Shown here: positions 1-10,905 of the stretch, one piece after another
How the letters are laid out: every line of letters begins with the position of its first letter
Position numbering within the stretch: the first letter of the stretch is position 1
DNA from: Oscheius tipulae
Lineage: Eukaryota; Nematoda; Chromadorea; Rhabditida; Rhabditidae
DNA: 64,000 nt
NCBI GenBank assembly: GCA_037178975.1
Contig: JASJZH010000004.1
Coordinates: 248,001-312,000 of the forward strand
Direction: 5' to 3'
Translations under genes and position numbers: made by a program
The notes under the pieces: model-generated
Told to the model about the DNA's origin: nothing
The model's input: only the letters and a program-made list of their open reading frames with translations
Databases searched by the model: none

Positions 1-354
1 TTTTAGACGTCTTAAAAAACCGACACTTTACGTAGAGGAATAGTACCGTATCTCGTAAATATAATGACTGCTGTAATTCAGGTGCCTCTTTCACTCACGA
101 GGACTCTCCTGTAATAAAAAAACCAAATTGGCTATGGGCCGCCTAAGATCCACGAGAGCCAGTTCATAACGGAGCGGGATCGATCTCTCACGTATGACAA
201 ACGTTTTTGCCCGAAACACTGGAAAACAGCTTTAGTGAGTCTATTATGACTAAAATACATTGGAAGTAATCTCTTTTTGCTGCTTGCCCCGAACCTATAA
301 TTTTGCTCGCCTAATTCAAACAGGGTAGCGCAATTGAAAAGAAGAAGAACCCAC

Positions 355-1455
355 TTTGAGCCACCATCTCCTCATACTCCACTTCCGTCGGACAGAGTAC
401 ACAGTCCCTCCAGTAGAGTTCCTTGCCCTGTCCTCGATGCAACTCAAGCATCTGCTCCGTGAAGATCCTGACGGCGTCCGGATGTCCCAAGGCGGTGCAC
501 CTCTCTAGAGCTCGAAAATAGATGTAGTTGGCGCTGTTGATCGTCCTCGGGATGCCATATATGCTGTGTGTCACGGGGACGCCGCGTCGCATCACCGAAT
601 TGTCCTCAATGTCGTCGACCATCAGCGAGGCGTTGTGCAGCATCTCCACGATCTCTGCAAGAGATTGATGGACAGAAGCATTGAGAAAGGATAATAAGAT
701 TCGAAGAGAAACGTACCACAAATGGCTATGAACTTCTCCTGTGAAATTTGGAGCCAGAAGTTGAAGGCCTCGGCCATACGGGCTCGTACCTGGAAAGTAA
801 GTGATTAGAACTTTCTAAGCATCACTCTTCCGATATGGTTTCTAAGTGTGTTTAATCGATTCGCCGTCAAATTTCACCATAAAGTAGCCTACTTCGACAG
901 AAAAATGAATAAAATGACTGTACGAGGTCAAAACAGTGTTTCATCTTTTTCTTAGTAATTTTTCTAAGAAAGTGGACAATTCTAGGGTGACGGCGAATCA
1001 ATTGAGCACACTTAAAATTAAGAAAAAAAAAACACCGAAAAATGCAAATATTTTTCAGGGAAATTCGTTGCGGAACCCGTTTGCGCCGTTTACCAATAAC
1101 TGGACTGTCTCTTTTAACGAAATAGAGCATTCTACGCTGAGTCTCTGGGCTGAAGCCATCGAAATTTCTCAGGGTTTTAGACTTCATTGAAGGGCTCGAT
1201 TACAGAGCAGTTTCCACAAGAGAGAATGCCATTTTCTGGGCTATATACATGCTATTTGACCGGGATTCTACTCCCAACCGACGAGACTTCACAAATTATG
1301 TAAGGAAAATAAACCGGAAAATGATTTAATAAACCCACATGTTTCCCCGGGTGGTCCCGAATATACTGATAGGGTGCCGTCAGGTAGTCTTCACTGCCCG
1401 GGGCGATGACTCTCGACGGCTCCGGCCCGTCTCCATTGTTCATTGGCAGGTCCAT
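355..1455 (-). CDS. GGPS1: Geranylgeranyl diphosphate synthase, N-terminal part (3' end outside window)
   Basis: Condenses isopentenyl diphosphate with farnesyl diphosphate to make the C20 donor for protein prenylation. Exons on the minus strand: 1339-1455, 717-789 and 355-654; each junction keeps frame (CAT then GTACGA; TTTGTG then AGATCG). The protein reads through a helix ending NFWLQISQEKF, then NASLMVDDIEDNS, which holds the first aspartate-rich motif DDxxD, then GIPRTINSANY and RGQGKELYWRD, all in the order of animal GGPPS. The last visible exon ends with one base of the codon after EEMVAQ, at donor GTGGGT, so the C-terminal half with the second aspartate motif lies to the left of base 1. 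I see nothing coding in 1-354. The ATG directly follows a TTTCAG acceptor, suggesting trans-splicing. Confidence 0.93.
845..1012. mobile_element. TA-flanked MITE-like element in a GGPPS intron
   Basis: A 168-bp segment is bounded by inverted repeats of about 25 bp (AGTGTGTTTAATCGATTCGC at the left; the reverse complement of the right end begins AGTGTGCTCAATTGATTCGC), with three mismatches. Both ends abut a TA dinucleotide (843-844 and 1013-1014), the target duplication typical of Tc1/mariner-type elements. No coding capacity. Its right part resembles 30228-30300, a likely second, more decayed copy. Confidence 0.6.
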
Positions 1456-1636
1456 CTGAAACGTCATTAGCCAAATACAAATAACAAGATATCCATCAAG
1501 GAAAATCCGTTTCTTGGGTTAAAAAAAAAGATAAAAACGAGTACATTTTACTGGAAACGAATAGGACAATAGTTTAGACCTGTAAATAGTCTGGAAATGA
1601 GAAATAACCGGGGGTTGGGTCACAAAAAAGTGGGGA
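1456..1636 (-). promoter_or_regulatory. Intercistronic region with probable trans-splice acceptor
   Basis: Only 181 bp separate the SART3 stop from the GGPPS ATG on the same strand. On the minus strand it contains a U-rich block (TTTTTATCTTTTTTTTT) about 80 nt before a TTTCAG that directly abuts the ATG. That arrangement matches nematode operon spacers with a U-rich element and an SL acceptor. No clear AATAAA was seen between the genes. Confidence 0.5.
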
Positions 1637-4600
1637 CTATTTTCCGAGGAACTTCTTTCGGAACTCGTCGTTGCTCAGTCCTCCTTTCGGCGCTGGCTTT
1701 CCGTTACTTTCCACTTTCTTCGTCACGGAACGCGGGACGATTTGGATGTGACTGCGACGCGAAGAACCGTCGGCTGGTGGTGGGACTACTGGAGCTGAGG
1801 TACTGTCGCGAGAAGGCGGATCCGAGATGGCTACAATGAGCTTGCGGTCTGGAAATTTGGAGGGATTTTTTGGTGGAAAAGAGGGACTGGTCATTCAACT
1901 CCACTGAGCCTGGAGTCAAGATTTGACGGCCACTGTTTGAAAGAGTCATGGAGTCGAAATTTGGATTTAAGAGAGTCACCAAACACAGTAAAGAGTACAC
2001 CTAACTCTCAAAATGTTTGAGAGAGTCACTGAAGCTTAAGATAGTCAAGAGTACATGACTCTCAAGATATTCCAGAGTCATTCTTTTGTTAGAAAATAAG
2101 GGTAAGGAATTATATATTTGTGGTCAGAGGGTGTGGGAGAGTTCTCCGTGCCAAAGGACGCGCTGACCTAGAGATCATGTTTGATCAGATGAACGCCCCT
2201 GAATGGAGGCAAAGGTGGGTTTGAACTAGGAATCAAATGGTCAAATCGGGTTGATTTTTAGGACGTCTGTTTTTTATTTTCAAAAAAAAAACTACGGGGC
2301 TCACTAGACACGTTTTCTTACAGTACAAGCGGAGAAAATGCTACCAAAGACAGTGGGTCTGAACAGAGATTCGAAAGCTCAAAGCGGGTACATTTTGAGC
2401 GACCTTCTATGGTTTTCGGAGGTAGATACTAACAGAGGCACTTTTTAGATACTTTCACTTTTGGGACTCTTTCCTGGCACTTTTCTGCCCTACAAACCCG
2501 TAATTTTAAAATGACTTTTGAGCATAAACTCAGCCACTAAGAAATCTTTGTAGAGGAGATCAAGAAGAAGTTCGTCGTGACAGTGATTCTAAGATATGTC
2601 ACGAGGAATTTCACGTCTAAAACCGTCACAGAAACCATCGCACTTTAGATAGTAGAGATCTCAAAAATCTACGCGAACTAAGCCAAAACACACCCAGCAG
2701 AGTAAGATCCTCAGCTTCACAGGCCCTTGTGGCAGCCTCCTCCTCGACAAAGTCCACGTAGGCGACTCCTTTGGCCTTGCCGGACTTGTGCGTCACGATT
2801 CGGACAGCTCCAATGGCTCCAAACTGCTGGAAGAAGTCGCGGAGCTGCTCCTCGGTGCAGTCGAAATGCACATTCCGCACGAAGACCTTGTTCTTCTCCT
2901 TCCCCTGGGCATACTTAAAGGTGGCACGATTCGAGGGATCGTTTATCGAGATCTAAATGTGCTTTTTAGGCCAAAATGTAGCAAAAAACTGACAAACATC
3001 TGTCGCTGCCCGAGGGTAATTTGTCGGTCCTGAGCCAGAGCCTGTCGCATGTTCTTCTCTGTATCAAAGTCGACGTAGGCGAAGCCCTTGTGCTGTTTGT
3101 TTCCAGGACGCTGGGCCAGACGGACATCGCAGGCGCCGTGGAGAGCCTGAAATGTTGTGATATTGCCAAAATATGATGCTTATTTGAAGGTAAAATAGTA
3201 GATTTGCAATTTCAAATTCTCTTCCGATCAAAGTCATGGTTTTGGACAAGCTCAAAGAGCCAGGATTTGAACAATAAGTCGGTAACAACGGGAAGAAGTC
3301 AAAGAAGCAGGTCAAAAACTTACTGGAAATTAACTCCAATTATCTATAGCGACTCTGATCTCTACGAACAGAACATGATCAAAAGAGCAGAAGAAAGTTC
3401 ACAAAAGGTTGGAGGAAACTACGTCTCTGAATCTAGCTGGGAATATACAAGAGTGTAGCGTCCCAGACCATTATGTATTCTTTGGAAGCATCTCTTTTAG
3501 GCTGGAGAGCAACAGAGATCAGACTACATCTGTCTCTCTCCTTCTCTGTCTAGTCAACTAGAAAAGGAGGGAGGGGAGAGAGACAGAATAGATCAGGCTC
3601 AAAGCGACCATTAATGCGTCAAAATGAGAAGGAGACTCTATTCAGAATTGGAGACAAAGGGGGCGAGTATGAGTCATAGGAGATCTGACGAAACAGCCAT
3701 ATCGGCTTTCAGATTGGTTTTCCAAACTGATGACTCATTAGAAGATCAGTCTCTAAAACTATTCTAAACCCAGTAAGACTATAATTCGTACCGAATACCA
3801 TACTCTCAATTCTACAGTCCTACTACTTTTATCGAGAAATCTGTTGTCCTACCCCTTCCAAAATACGTCCAAGTTTACTGATCTGGCCTCCAAAGCTACT
3901 TTGGTCACAGAAGAAACTTTTTGAAGATGAAAAGGGGGAGAGGATAGGAGAAACAAACAACAACTATGTCGTCAGTGACAGGGAACACTGATGCAGGTCT
4001 TATGAACTTTTTCAGACAAATATTATATAAAAGTCCCATTAAGTCAATAGATATTCTGGATCCAGTTGTGACCCACCTTTTGGATATCCTCAGCCGTGAC
4101 CCGGAAGTCGATGTTCGAGCAGAAGACGGTCCATTTTGTTTGTTTGTCGACTTCCATCGGTTCTTCGGACGTCTGCGGCTCCACGGCTCGCATTGGCGGT
4201 GCTTTGGCCCGTTCCGGCGTCGGCGATCTTCTGACCATCGACATCAGCGGCACCGTGAAGCCATCCTTGTCCTTCATCGGGGCAGGTGCGCTCTGGAATC
4301 AAATGGAATATGCCACTTTCAGAGACCTAAATTCAAAATTCGGAATCGAATTCTGATTCCATGGACATTGGCCGCGCCACTTGGCACTACGCATTGAGAC
4401 AAAATGCCGCTCAAACCACGACGATAAATTTTCACCGTTTTCCACGCACATTTTCCAGATTTTGATCGCGTTATTGAGTTTTACACATGTACCACCCGTC
4501 TTCGATGGCTTCGCCGTTCCTTAGTCTTGGCTTAGCATTGACAACAGGCGTCTGCGCCGCTTCTCTAATAGTCCAAGTTTGATTCCCTAATAGCTGACAT

Positions 4601-7600
4601 GTCACCTAAACCCTTGACTTGCCAGTTTTTTTTTCTCGCGGTGACGCATGGACGAACAGACGGACACCAATACACTTTAGTAGTAGTGAGATATCCTTAC
4701 TGAGCATCAAATTTGAAGAAGAAAAACGACAAAATTGGGCAAAATAAGGAAGCTGAACCATAGTTTTTATGTTTCAAGCGTTTGCGACGTATTTTTCTTA
4801 GCAGTTTTTTTTTTTCGAAAATTGTTGTCAAGTAGATTTTTTTGGTCACAGAATTCGATGTCAAGGTCAAAACAGCGACCGCCCCCTTGGACTGCTGCTG
4901 CTCTTACAATTAGTTGGAAAAGGATTATAAATATCACTGTCTGACGCCGGGATTATTGTAACTTAGTGATGGAAGCCTCAAAGAAGTCTCTAGACTGTCC
5001 CTTACGGCGTGTTACACCCATGCAAAAGGTATCGCCAATTTTTCTCGCGCCAATATCCTATTTCGTGGGCGGGAATTCAAAATTAGTTCTCCAGCCGCTT
5101 TTTAGATTAATGTAGGATACTGTAATTAAGAAAACGGGCGGCATTTGCGCCCGGTTTGAAAAAGTGACGACGCGCGTAACACGCCTTGCCCTGTTTGTTG
5201 TTAACGAACTAAGTATGCGACGGCAAAACATTTGCCAGACGGTGGATCGAACCCGAGACGATTGGATTTGTAATCGAGACGTTAAACGATTGAGCCATTC
5301 TGTCTTACCTGCATTGGTATCGTGGGTCCAATAGGCGCGTTCTTCTCTTGTCTGGGAGGCTTCTTCTCCTTTGGACCGGCCTTCTCCTCATGTTTCCTCT
5401 TGCCTCCCTTCTCGGGCTTCTTCTTGATCTCCTCTACTTTCTTCTGTGGCCTCTGACTACGATGATGTTGCTGTGAGTTGATCTTGTCCAGAGCCGCGTC
5501 CAGCTCGTCGAGTGTGCCCTCCTCGCGCTCAAATTGAACGAAGTAGTCGAAGATTACGGTCGGATGGTCGGCTACGGAGTTCAGGGCCTGGAAAATGCTA
5601 GACTTTTGCGGAAGGAGAGTGTCTACAGCTGAAAAATCGTTAGATCTTGTGATAAGCGAAGTCCAGACATGCGCCTCAAGCCCGAAAAAGTTCTTCTCAG
5701 TGCTCAGGATGCACAACAGAAATCAACCATTAGGGGACAGGGTTGCATTTTTTCATTCTGCGATGTTCTGCAAAACTCTAGCGTTTTTTCTGCTCTACAA
5801 CTTCGCAAAAGATCGCAAGGCTAAAAATTGTTTTTTCACGCGCTGAGCGCTGAAAATTGGCTCGGCCCGACCCGAAACGCTGGAATCTTCTTTTCCGTTA
5901 ATAATGGTTTATAGATACTCGGAAGATATTTCCCAGAGTTAAATGTGTTGCCAAAATGTTTGTCACACGCGGGATTCGAACTTGCGTGTTTTGGATCTGT
6001 AATCGGAGAGCTAACCGAGCCACTCGAGTCAGCCAGCTCTCGCAGTTCAGAAATAGAAAATGGAACGAGGAGATAGAAAAGCTGTCCTCCAGCCGGCTTT
6101 TTCATCATCGTCTTCTCCAAACACAAAAAAAACCAGCCAACCTTGTACAAAAGTCTCCTCGCGTGCTGAACATCTCCAAATTGGCGCTCAAAACGCACAG
6201 CTTCCAGCCACTTTTCGGCCAGCCTTCCTCCTCCAGTCGCCAGGATGTCCTGCCAGATTTTTCTGGCCTCCTCGACCTGTCCGAGACGCTCAGCCAGGAA
6301 TTGGGCGTGATTGCGTCGATACTGCCCATCCGGGTCCCAGTCGCGTCCGAAGTACTCCTCGAGGAGCTGATGACCCTCGGTGAAGATTTTTGCGAGCGGA
6401 TGGTAGTCAGGGTTTGGGGAGGCACTGATTCGACGGCGTAGGAGGTAGATGTAGGTTCGGTAGAGGCAGAGACCTGACTCGGGATCCCTGAATATAAGTT
6501 TTTTGAGGCAAAAAAGGCTGAATGAACGCACGCGATGGTCTCCTTGGCCTTCTCCCAGTAGCTGTCAATCTGTTGCGGCTCCTCCTGGGCCCGTTCGGCT
6601 GATCCCAGCAGTCCTTGCCAGATCCACGGCACGTAAGGACAACTCTCGGCTGCGCGCTTGTACACTTCAACGGTTACCTGCAAAAAATGAGGGCTTGAGA
6701 GGAAATGGACAGAGACTCCAAAACAAAAAAGTGCAGACATAGATAAGGGCAGCGGACATAAAATAATGCATAATACAGAAAGTTTGTTCTTGGATCAGAG
6801 CGCGTCCGATATTACCAACTTGTAAAGCTCATTTTCGAAAAATTTATATTGTAACTTTTGTGATATGGAATACCTTTGTAATATTTTTTAAAGCTCTGTT
6901 AGAGCTCTCTTCAACTACATCGTCTGTTTCGATCAAATCTCTGGGAAATCAAGTCTCTTCTGGTAGCGTTACTCATTAAGAAATATAAGACTGCGCTGTC
7001 AGTTTTTTGGAAACCTCTCAAAATATTTTCAATATACCGATTTTCAAAAAATGGCCCATTGTGCTTACCTCTATTAATACGACATTAAATCGCGCTTGAT
7101 TTAGGCTTTTCTTGACCTCCTCCCCCATTGTCTTTTTTTGCTTAAAACAGTCAAAAGTTATTCTCTCGAAAAGTGCGAAAACTCAAAAATTATAGGCCAC
7201 ACGCGTATCAGGTTCGTGGAGCAATTTCTGAGACAAAATAGCTGTAGACGGCTTGGAACGAAAATCTGAGGTTTTATATTTTGTTTTTCGACAATTTTGC
7301 ACAAAAGATCAGACAAAAATAACATAGATAGCTGATAAATTGGACTATTTGGGTTGACAAAGTTAGTACAAGACACTAGACATGTTCTAACTTTTTGAAT
7401 CTAAATAGCCGTGTGGATCTTCTCGACCCTTTTATAGTAGAAACAAGCTCTACAAATATTCAAAGAACATCTAAAACCTCGGCTTTGGCTTTCCCAAGGG
7501 CTTATAGGATCTGCTTCAGTGCTTCGAATAAGCTTCTTTCCGCTAGGATATATGGTACGTGAATTTCAAGAAAACAGCTCCCTTCTGGGAAAAACCTAAC

Positions 7601-8447
7601 TTACCGAGGCCACTTTCAACTCTTTCTCACACCAGCTGCAATACATCGACCACCAGTTCTCGTCCGTCGCAGCCTGGGCTACAATTTTTTCGTATGCGGC
7701 TTGGATGAGGTTCGGGTCGCCTTTTCCTGGAAAAGTTTTCTTTTGGAAAAAAAATGATATACCTGATATGTGAGCGAGATAGGTCTCGCCGTAACCTACT
7801 GGATCCTCCTCGAATCGTCCTCTGTGCTCTTCTGCTTCTGATGCCATTTGTGAGGCTGGAAAACAAGATTTTAAAATGGGAAATGAGGAAAGAGGAGGGA
7901 GAGAGAGAAGGCGGAAGAGGAGCATGTCAATAAAGCTAGAAAGGGTAAAAGTAGGTCAGAATCCCAGAGCAGTTGCTGAAACCGGAATAACCTCGTTAGT
8001 ACACCAAAAGTTGAATTTCGTCTCGTTTTTCTGTTTCAATTAGCTCTCCAGAGGTACTTTTTAGCCTAACAACTTTCTCCTGGTTTTATTCCCGCAACGG
8101 CACCAAAACCGTGCTGGAGCTCCTACAAACTCGTTTGTTTTCCAGGAAGTCGCATCACATCTAATTTTTCGCTACAAGTTTTTCTCCAGAGGTGTTTCAC
8201 GGCCTAACAGTACTTCCCCACCGCTTCCTGCCTTCAATAGCAAAAAAAAAGTGAAGGAAATCAGTGAAGACTGGACCAGACGTTTATTAACCTCAAACCG
8301 AGTTTGTCATCTCACTTCCTTGTAAATTATAGGTTCAGTCTAGCTCTAGTCATCTACTACACCGCCAGAGTACAAGAAAATCCAATTCCGACACTCAAAA
8401 TCCCAGTGAAATTTAATGAATGTACCTTGTTGTAATTTCAGGGCCAT
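1637..8447 (-). CDS. sart-3: SART3 / Prp24-type U6 snRNP recycling factor
   Basis: RNA-binding nuclear protein that helps re-anneal U4 and U6 snRNAs. Ten exons: 8426-8447, 7763-7855, 7605-7726, 6532-6677, 6142-6487, 5309-5587, 4077-4292, 2994-3146, 2694-2952, 1637-1848; together 615 aa in a continuous frame. HAT (half-TPR) helices occupy about residues 30-250 (LIQAAYEKIV, VEVYKRAAESCP, YVPWIWQGLLG, EEARKIWQDIL). A Lys/Glu-rich nuclear-localisation stretch lies near 290-335. RRM1 is about 393-459 (VFCSNIDF, KGFAYVDF) and RRM2 about 480-550 (VFVRNVHF, KGVAYVDF). The C-terminal box ending GLSNDEFRKKFLGK matches the conserved SART3 tail that binds LSm proteins. The N-terminus is shorter than in human SART3 (963 aa). 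The tiny first exon is inferred from phase only and is the weakest part; the rest is firm. Confidence 0.92.
1930..2085. repeat. Cluster of GAGTCA-type motifs in a SART3 intron
   Basis: Within about 150 bp the core GAGTCA or its complement TGACTC recurs with small changes (GAGTCATGGAGTC, GAGAGTCACC, GAGAGTCACTG, AGTCAAGAG, ATGACTCTCAAG, AGAGTCATTC). The core resembles an AP-1 half-palindrome, but the irregular spacing looks more like decayed tandem duplication. Confidence 0.4.
5235..5305 (-). repeat. tRNA-derived element (copy A)
   Basis: On the minus strand a box A-like TGGCTCAATCG is followed about 33 nt later by box B-like GGGTTCGATCC, with an arm CGATT...AATCG between them at the anticodon-arm position. 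The loop is 8 nt and no proper acceptor stem was found, so it is not a functional tRNA. It lies a few bases inside the SART3 intron, just after the donor at 5308. Confidence 0.5.
5762..5816. repeat. Fold-back element, copy H1
   Basis: Left arm CGATGTTCTGCAAAACTCTA faces right arm CTACAACTTCGCAAAAGATC across a short loop inside a SART3 intron. It is a decayed member of the dispersed hairpin family best seen at 18366-18432. Confidence 0.5.
5966..6033 (-). repeat. tRNA-derived element (copy B)
   Basis: On the minus strand CGGTTAGCTCTCCGATTACA corresponds to a D-arm and the start of an anticodon arm, and AAGTTCGAATCCCGC is a good T-arm with box B. It shares the D-arm to anticodon sequence with copies at 19525-19600 and 31861-32115. 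It sits in a SART3 intron in sense orientation. Confidence 0.55.
6830..7045 (-). repeat. Dispersed repeat family 3, copy 1
   Basis: The minus strand carries AAAAAACTGACAGCGCA, then TTAATGAGTAACGCTACCAG, then a block ending in AACAGAGCTTT. The same three blocks occur in order on the plus strand at 22760-22925. The copy lies in the SART3 intron 6678-7604. No open frame and no obvious termini. Confidence 0.55.
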
Positions 8448-9030
8448 TTCTTGCTCATTTTCTTATCGCTTTGGCTTGATTTACTTGTATTTACGTATCC
8501 TCACCATCTAGCACCTGTTGAAAGTAAAAAAGTAAAAAAAGAATTGCGCGAAAGCATGGAAAAGAAGTGAAAAGATGCCATGAAGCCTTTGGAAATTCGA
8601 AAGGCTTCGGTACGCAATTACGTACATCATTCTTATATTTTCGTGCACACGCCACATCTTAGCCAACAAGAAGCAGAGAATTGGAGAGATTTTGGCTGTC
8701 GTTTATTAATTTTTCCCCCACTTTTATGGTCAGATTGAAGAGACGAGTTGATCTAACACAAAACAATAGTATACGAACGCAATCCGAAGCTGAACTCGAA
8801 CAATGAGAGAATTTCGTAACTGCGACTTTTCACGCAGTTTTGGCGTAGAAAGTAGAGAACTGCTTTTCTCAGCTTAGCAATGTTCTACGAAGTTATAGAC
8901 CAGATGCAGAGCTACAATGTTGCAGGGCATTGCAAAACTGGAAAGCTACGTCTTCGACCCAAAGAGTTCAGTGACAAGTACCGAGCCCAGAAGAAATCAA
9001 AGGATTGCATATTTTATTCATTTATCTAGT
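8448..9030. other. Non-coding stretch upstream of SART3
   Basis: No credible exon was seen on either strand. It contains the presumed SART3 promoter or leader and a fold-back element at 8880-8933. Confidence 0.5.
8880..8933. repeat. Fold-back element, copy H2
   Basis: CAATGTTCTACGAAGTTATA pairs with GCTACAATGTTGCAGGGCAT across a loop of about 10 nt. Same family as 18366-18432. Confidence 0.5.
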
Positions 9031-9566
9031 CTATTTCTTGGCAATTATTTTGTCCAGTTGCTCTGCGACCTTGGCAAAGATGACGTCAATCGTGTCCTCT
9101 TCGGAAATCTTGACCAGTCTGCCCTTCCCGTACTGGTGAACGACAGCTCTTGTCTGTTTGTGGAACGTCTCAAGATGTTTCTTGGTCGTTTCCAGATTGT
9201 TATCTGCGCGTCCGCTCGTCTTGGCCCGTTCCAGCAGCCTCTTCGTCAGAGTCTCGTCCTTGACCACGAAGTAGAGGACCAGCTTCACGTCTTAGTTTCC
9301 TTCTCGAAGGTCTCACCCTGGTCAGCCTCGCGTAGATAGCCGTCCCGCAGGAATCCTTTGCTTCCCTTGGCCAGCTCCTTCAGCATGGTCTCCTTGATCA
9401 GCTCGAGGACGACGTCGTTACAGACGAGTTGGCCGGCTGCCATCAGAGCTGTCAGCTGGGCACCGCGAGGCGTGTTCGCCTTGACTTCGCCCGAACTGAG
9501 GTGGGACAGCCCATACTTGGCCACGATCTTCTTGCACTGAGCGACTTTGCTACTAACAGGTCCTGT
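9031..9566 (-). pseudogene. Intronless adenylate kinase 1-like pseudogene
   Basis: The minus strand encodes most of a cytosolic adenylate kinase in one block: QCKKIVAKYGLSHLSSGE, KGFLRDGYLREADQGE, then TKRLLERAKTSGRADNN and the C-terminal helices ending DKIIAKK. Three things say it is dead. The P-loop expected as GGPGSGKG reads TGPVSSKV. The reading frame shifts near 9288-9297, so the first part stops after FEKETKT and the rest continues in another frame. The 5' end dissolves into CT-rich repeat. Lack of introns among intron-rich neighbours suggests a retrocopy; AATAAA follows the stop, but no poly-A tract remains. Confidence 0.8.
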
Positions 9567-9700
9567 CCCTCTGTCTCTCAGTCTCTCTGTCTTCCTGTCT
9601 TCCTGTCACCTTTTCTCCCTGTCTCCCTATCTCTCTTTTCTCTCTGTCTTCCTGCCTGTTTTTCTGTCCTTCTGTGTCTCTATCTCTGTCTGTCTCTAGC
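9553..9700. repeat. CT-rich simple repeat
   Basis: Imperfect CTGTCTCTCTGTCTTC units. Same class as many tracts in this window. Confidence 0.8.
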
Positions 9701-9934
9701 TGAAAAACTAACCTACTTCCAACAATGAAGTAGTTTTTTCAGTGGCATCGTTACAAGTATTTTGATTGGAAGTCCTTGGTTATTATTATATCAAAGTTAT
9801 TTGCTTCTTTTTGTTAGAAAGTTCTCTTGTTTACTAGAAAGTGCAACAAATTACTAGATAGCAAAGTAGCTCTTACGGGAACTCTCAGGCAGGTAATACT
9901 TGGTCTGTCTCCTACAATGGGTCTCCGTTTCTGC

Positions 9935-10030
9935 TTGCTACCGCTCTCTCTCTCTCTCTCACTTTCACGGTCATTTGCTGTCCCTGTATTTCTATCGCTC
10001 TGTCTTTCTACCTCCCTGTCTCTGCTTGTG
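9935..10030. repeat. CT-rich simple repeat
   Basis: A pure CT run followed by CTGTCTTTCTACCTCC-like degenerate units. Confidence 0.7.
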
Positions 10031-10449
10031 TTCAACTGTTCGATCCATCTGGACCTGTTGTGGTTGGTTCAATGTTGTAGTGGAGTGCTGGATCAAGTGA
10101 GTCTCTGTCTTCCTCTCCTTCTATTCTCCTCCTGAACCCCATTGACAGCTGCTTGTCGTTAAACTGACGACCTGATGGTCGTGATTTACATTAGACCCTC
10201 GAGAGCCTCTTCCTCTCTTCTTCGATACGGCCCATTTAGCACTGCCAAATGAACGACAGATCGCTTTTCTCTCACGAACCTTTCTTTTCAAAATCGTAGA
10301 TGAAGAGACAGATGTAATGACTCTTTATGTAATCTTGCCTAATCGGGCACCTGTCCAGTACAGTAATTCCAGCCGTGCGGTCAATCGCATTATGTAATGG
10401 GAGGACTGTGACAAAATACAGGCAGAGATTTTGGGATAATTGGATTAGG

Positions 10450-10675
10450 GTCGGGTTACAGAGAGACAGAGACAAAAAGACGGAGGCATAGAGACAGAGA
10501 GACATAGAAACAAAGAGAGCGAGACAAAGATTCGAGAAAAAGGAGACAGACACAGAAAAACAGAGAGACAAACAGATAGAGAGGGAGAGAAACTGAGAGA
10601 TAGAGAGATAGAGAGAGCGAGAAATAGTCAGACAGAGTGACAGCGAGACAGAATGACAGGAAGACATAAAGATAG
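10450..10675. repeat. GAGACAGA-type simple repeat
   Basis: Degenerate GAGACAGAGAGACA units spanning over 200 bp upstream of the bHLH gene. Frames that look long here are only repeat translations. Confidence 0.85.
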
Positions 10676-10905
10676 ATATCACTCCAACTCTTTCCCACCC
10701 GCTAATCCCTCTCATCCATAAGTGTTATTGTGCCCAGGATGACAGATACCGGCCGCCCGTGGCGACTGTTGACCCGGTTGTCCCGTGACGCAACCCACGA
10801 TACCGTAACATTAAGGGGGCTCATCCAGAGAGCCTAATCCAATTTGCCACGCCCTCCTTCTTGTCTCGGGGCTCCACTCTTGCCATTAGGGTTTGACACC
10901 GTACA
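10676..10905 (+). promoter_or_regulatory. Upstream region of the bHLH gene
   Basis: About 230 bp of non-repetitive sequence between the GA repeat and the first ATG. It is the likely promoter and leader of the neurogenin-like gene. No TATA box stands out. Confidence 0.35.

Noticed and set aside
5235-5305. Functional tRNA gene on the minus strand
   Set aside because: No complementary acceptor stem and an 8-nt anticodon loop; the D- and T-arm remnants fit a tRNA-derived repeat better.
9553-9700. Regularly spaced short repeats that could be mistaken for a CRISPR array
   Set aside because: They are degenerate microsatellite units with no unique spacers, in a eukaryotic genome.
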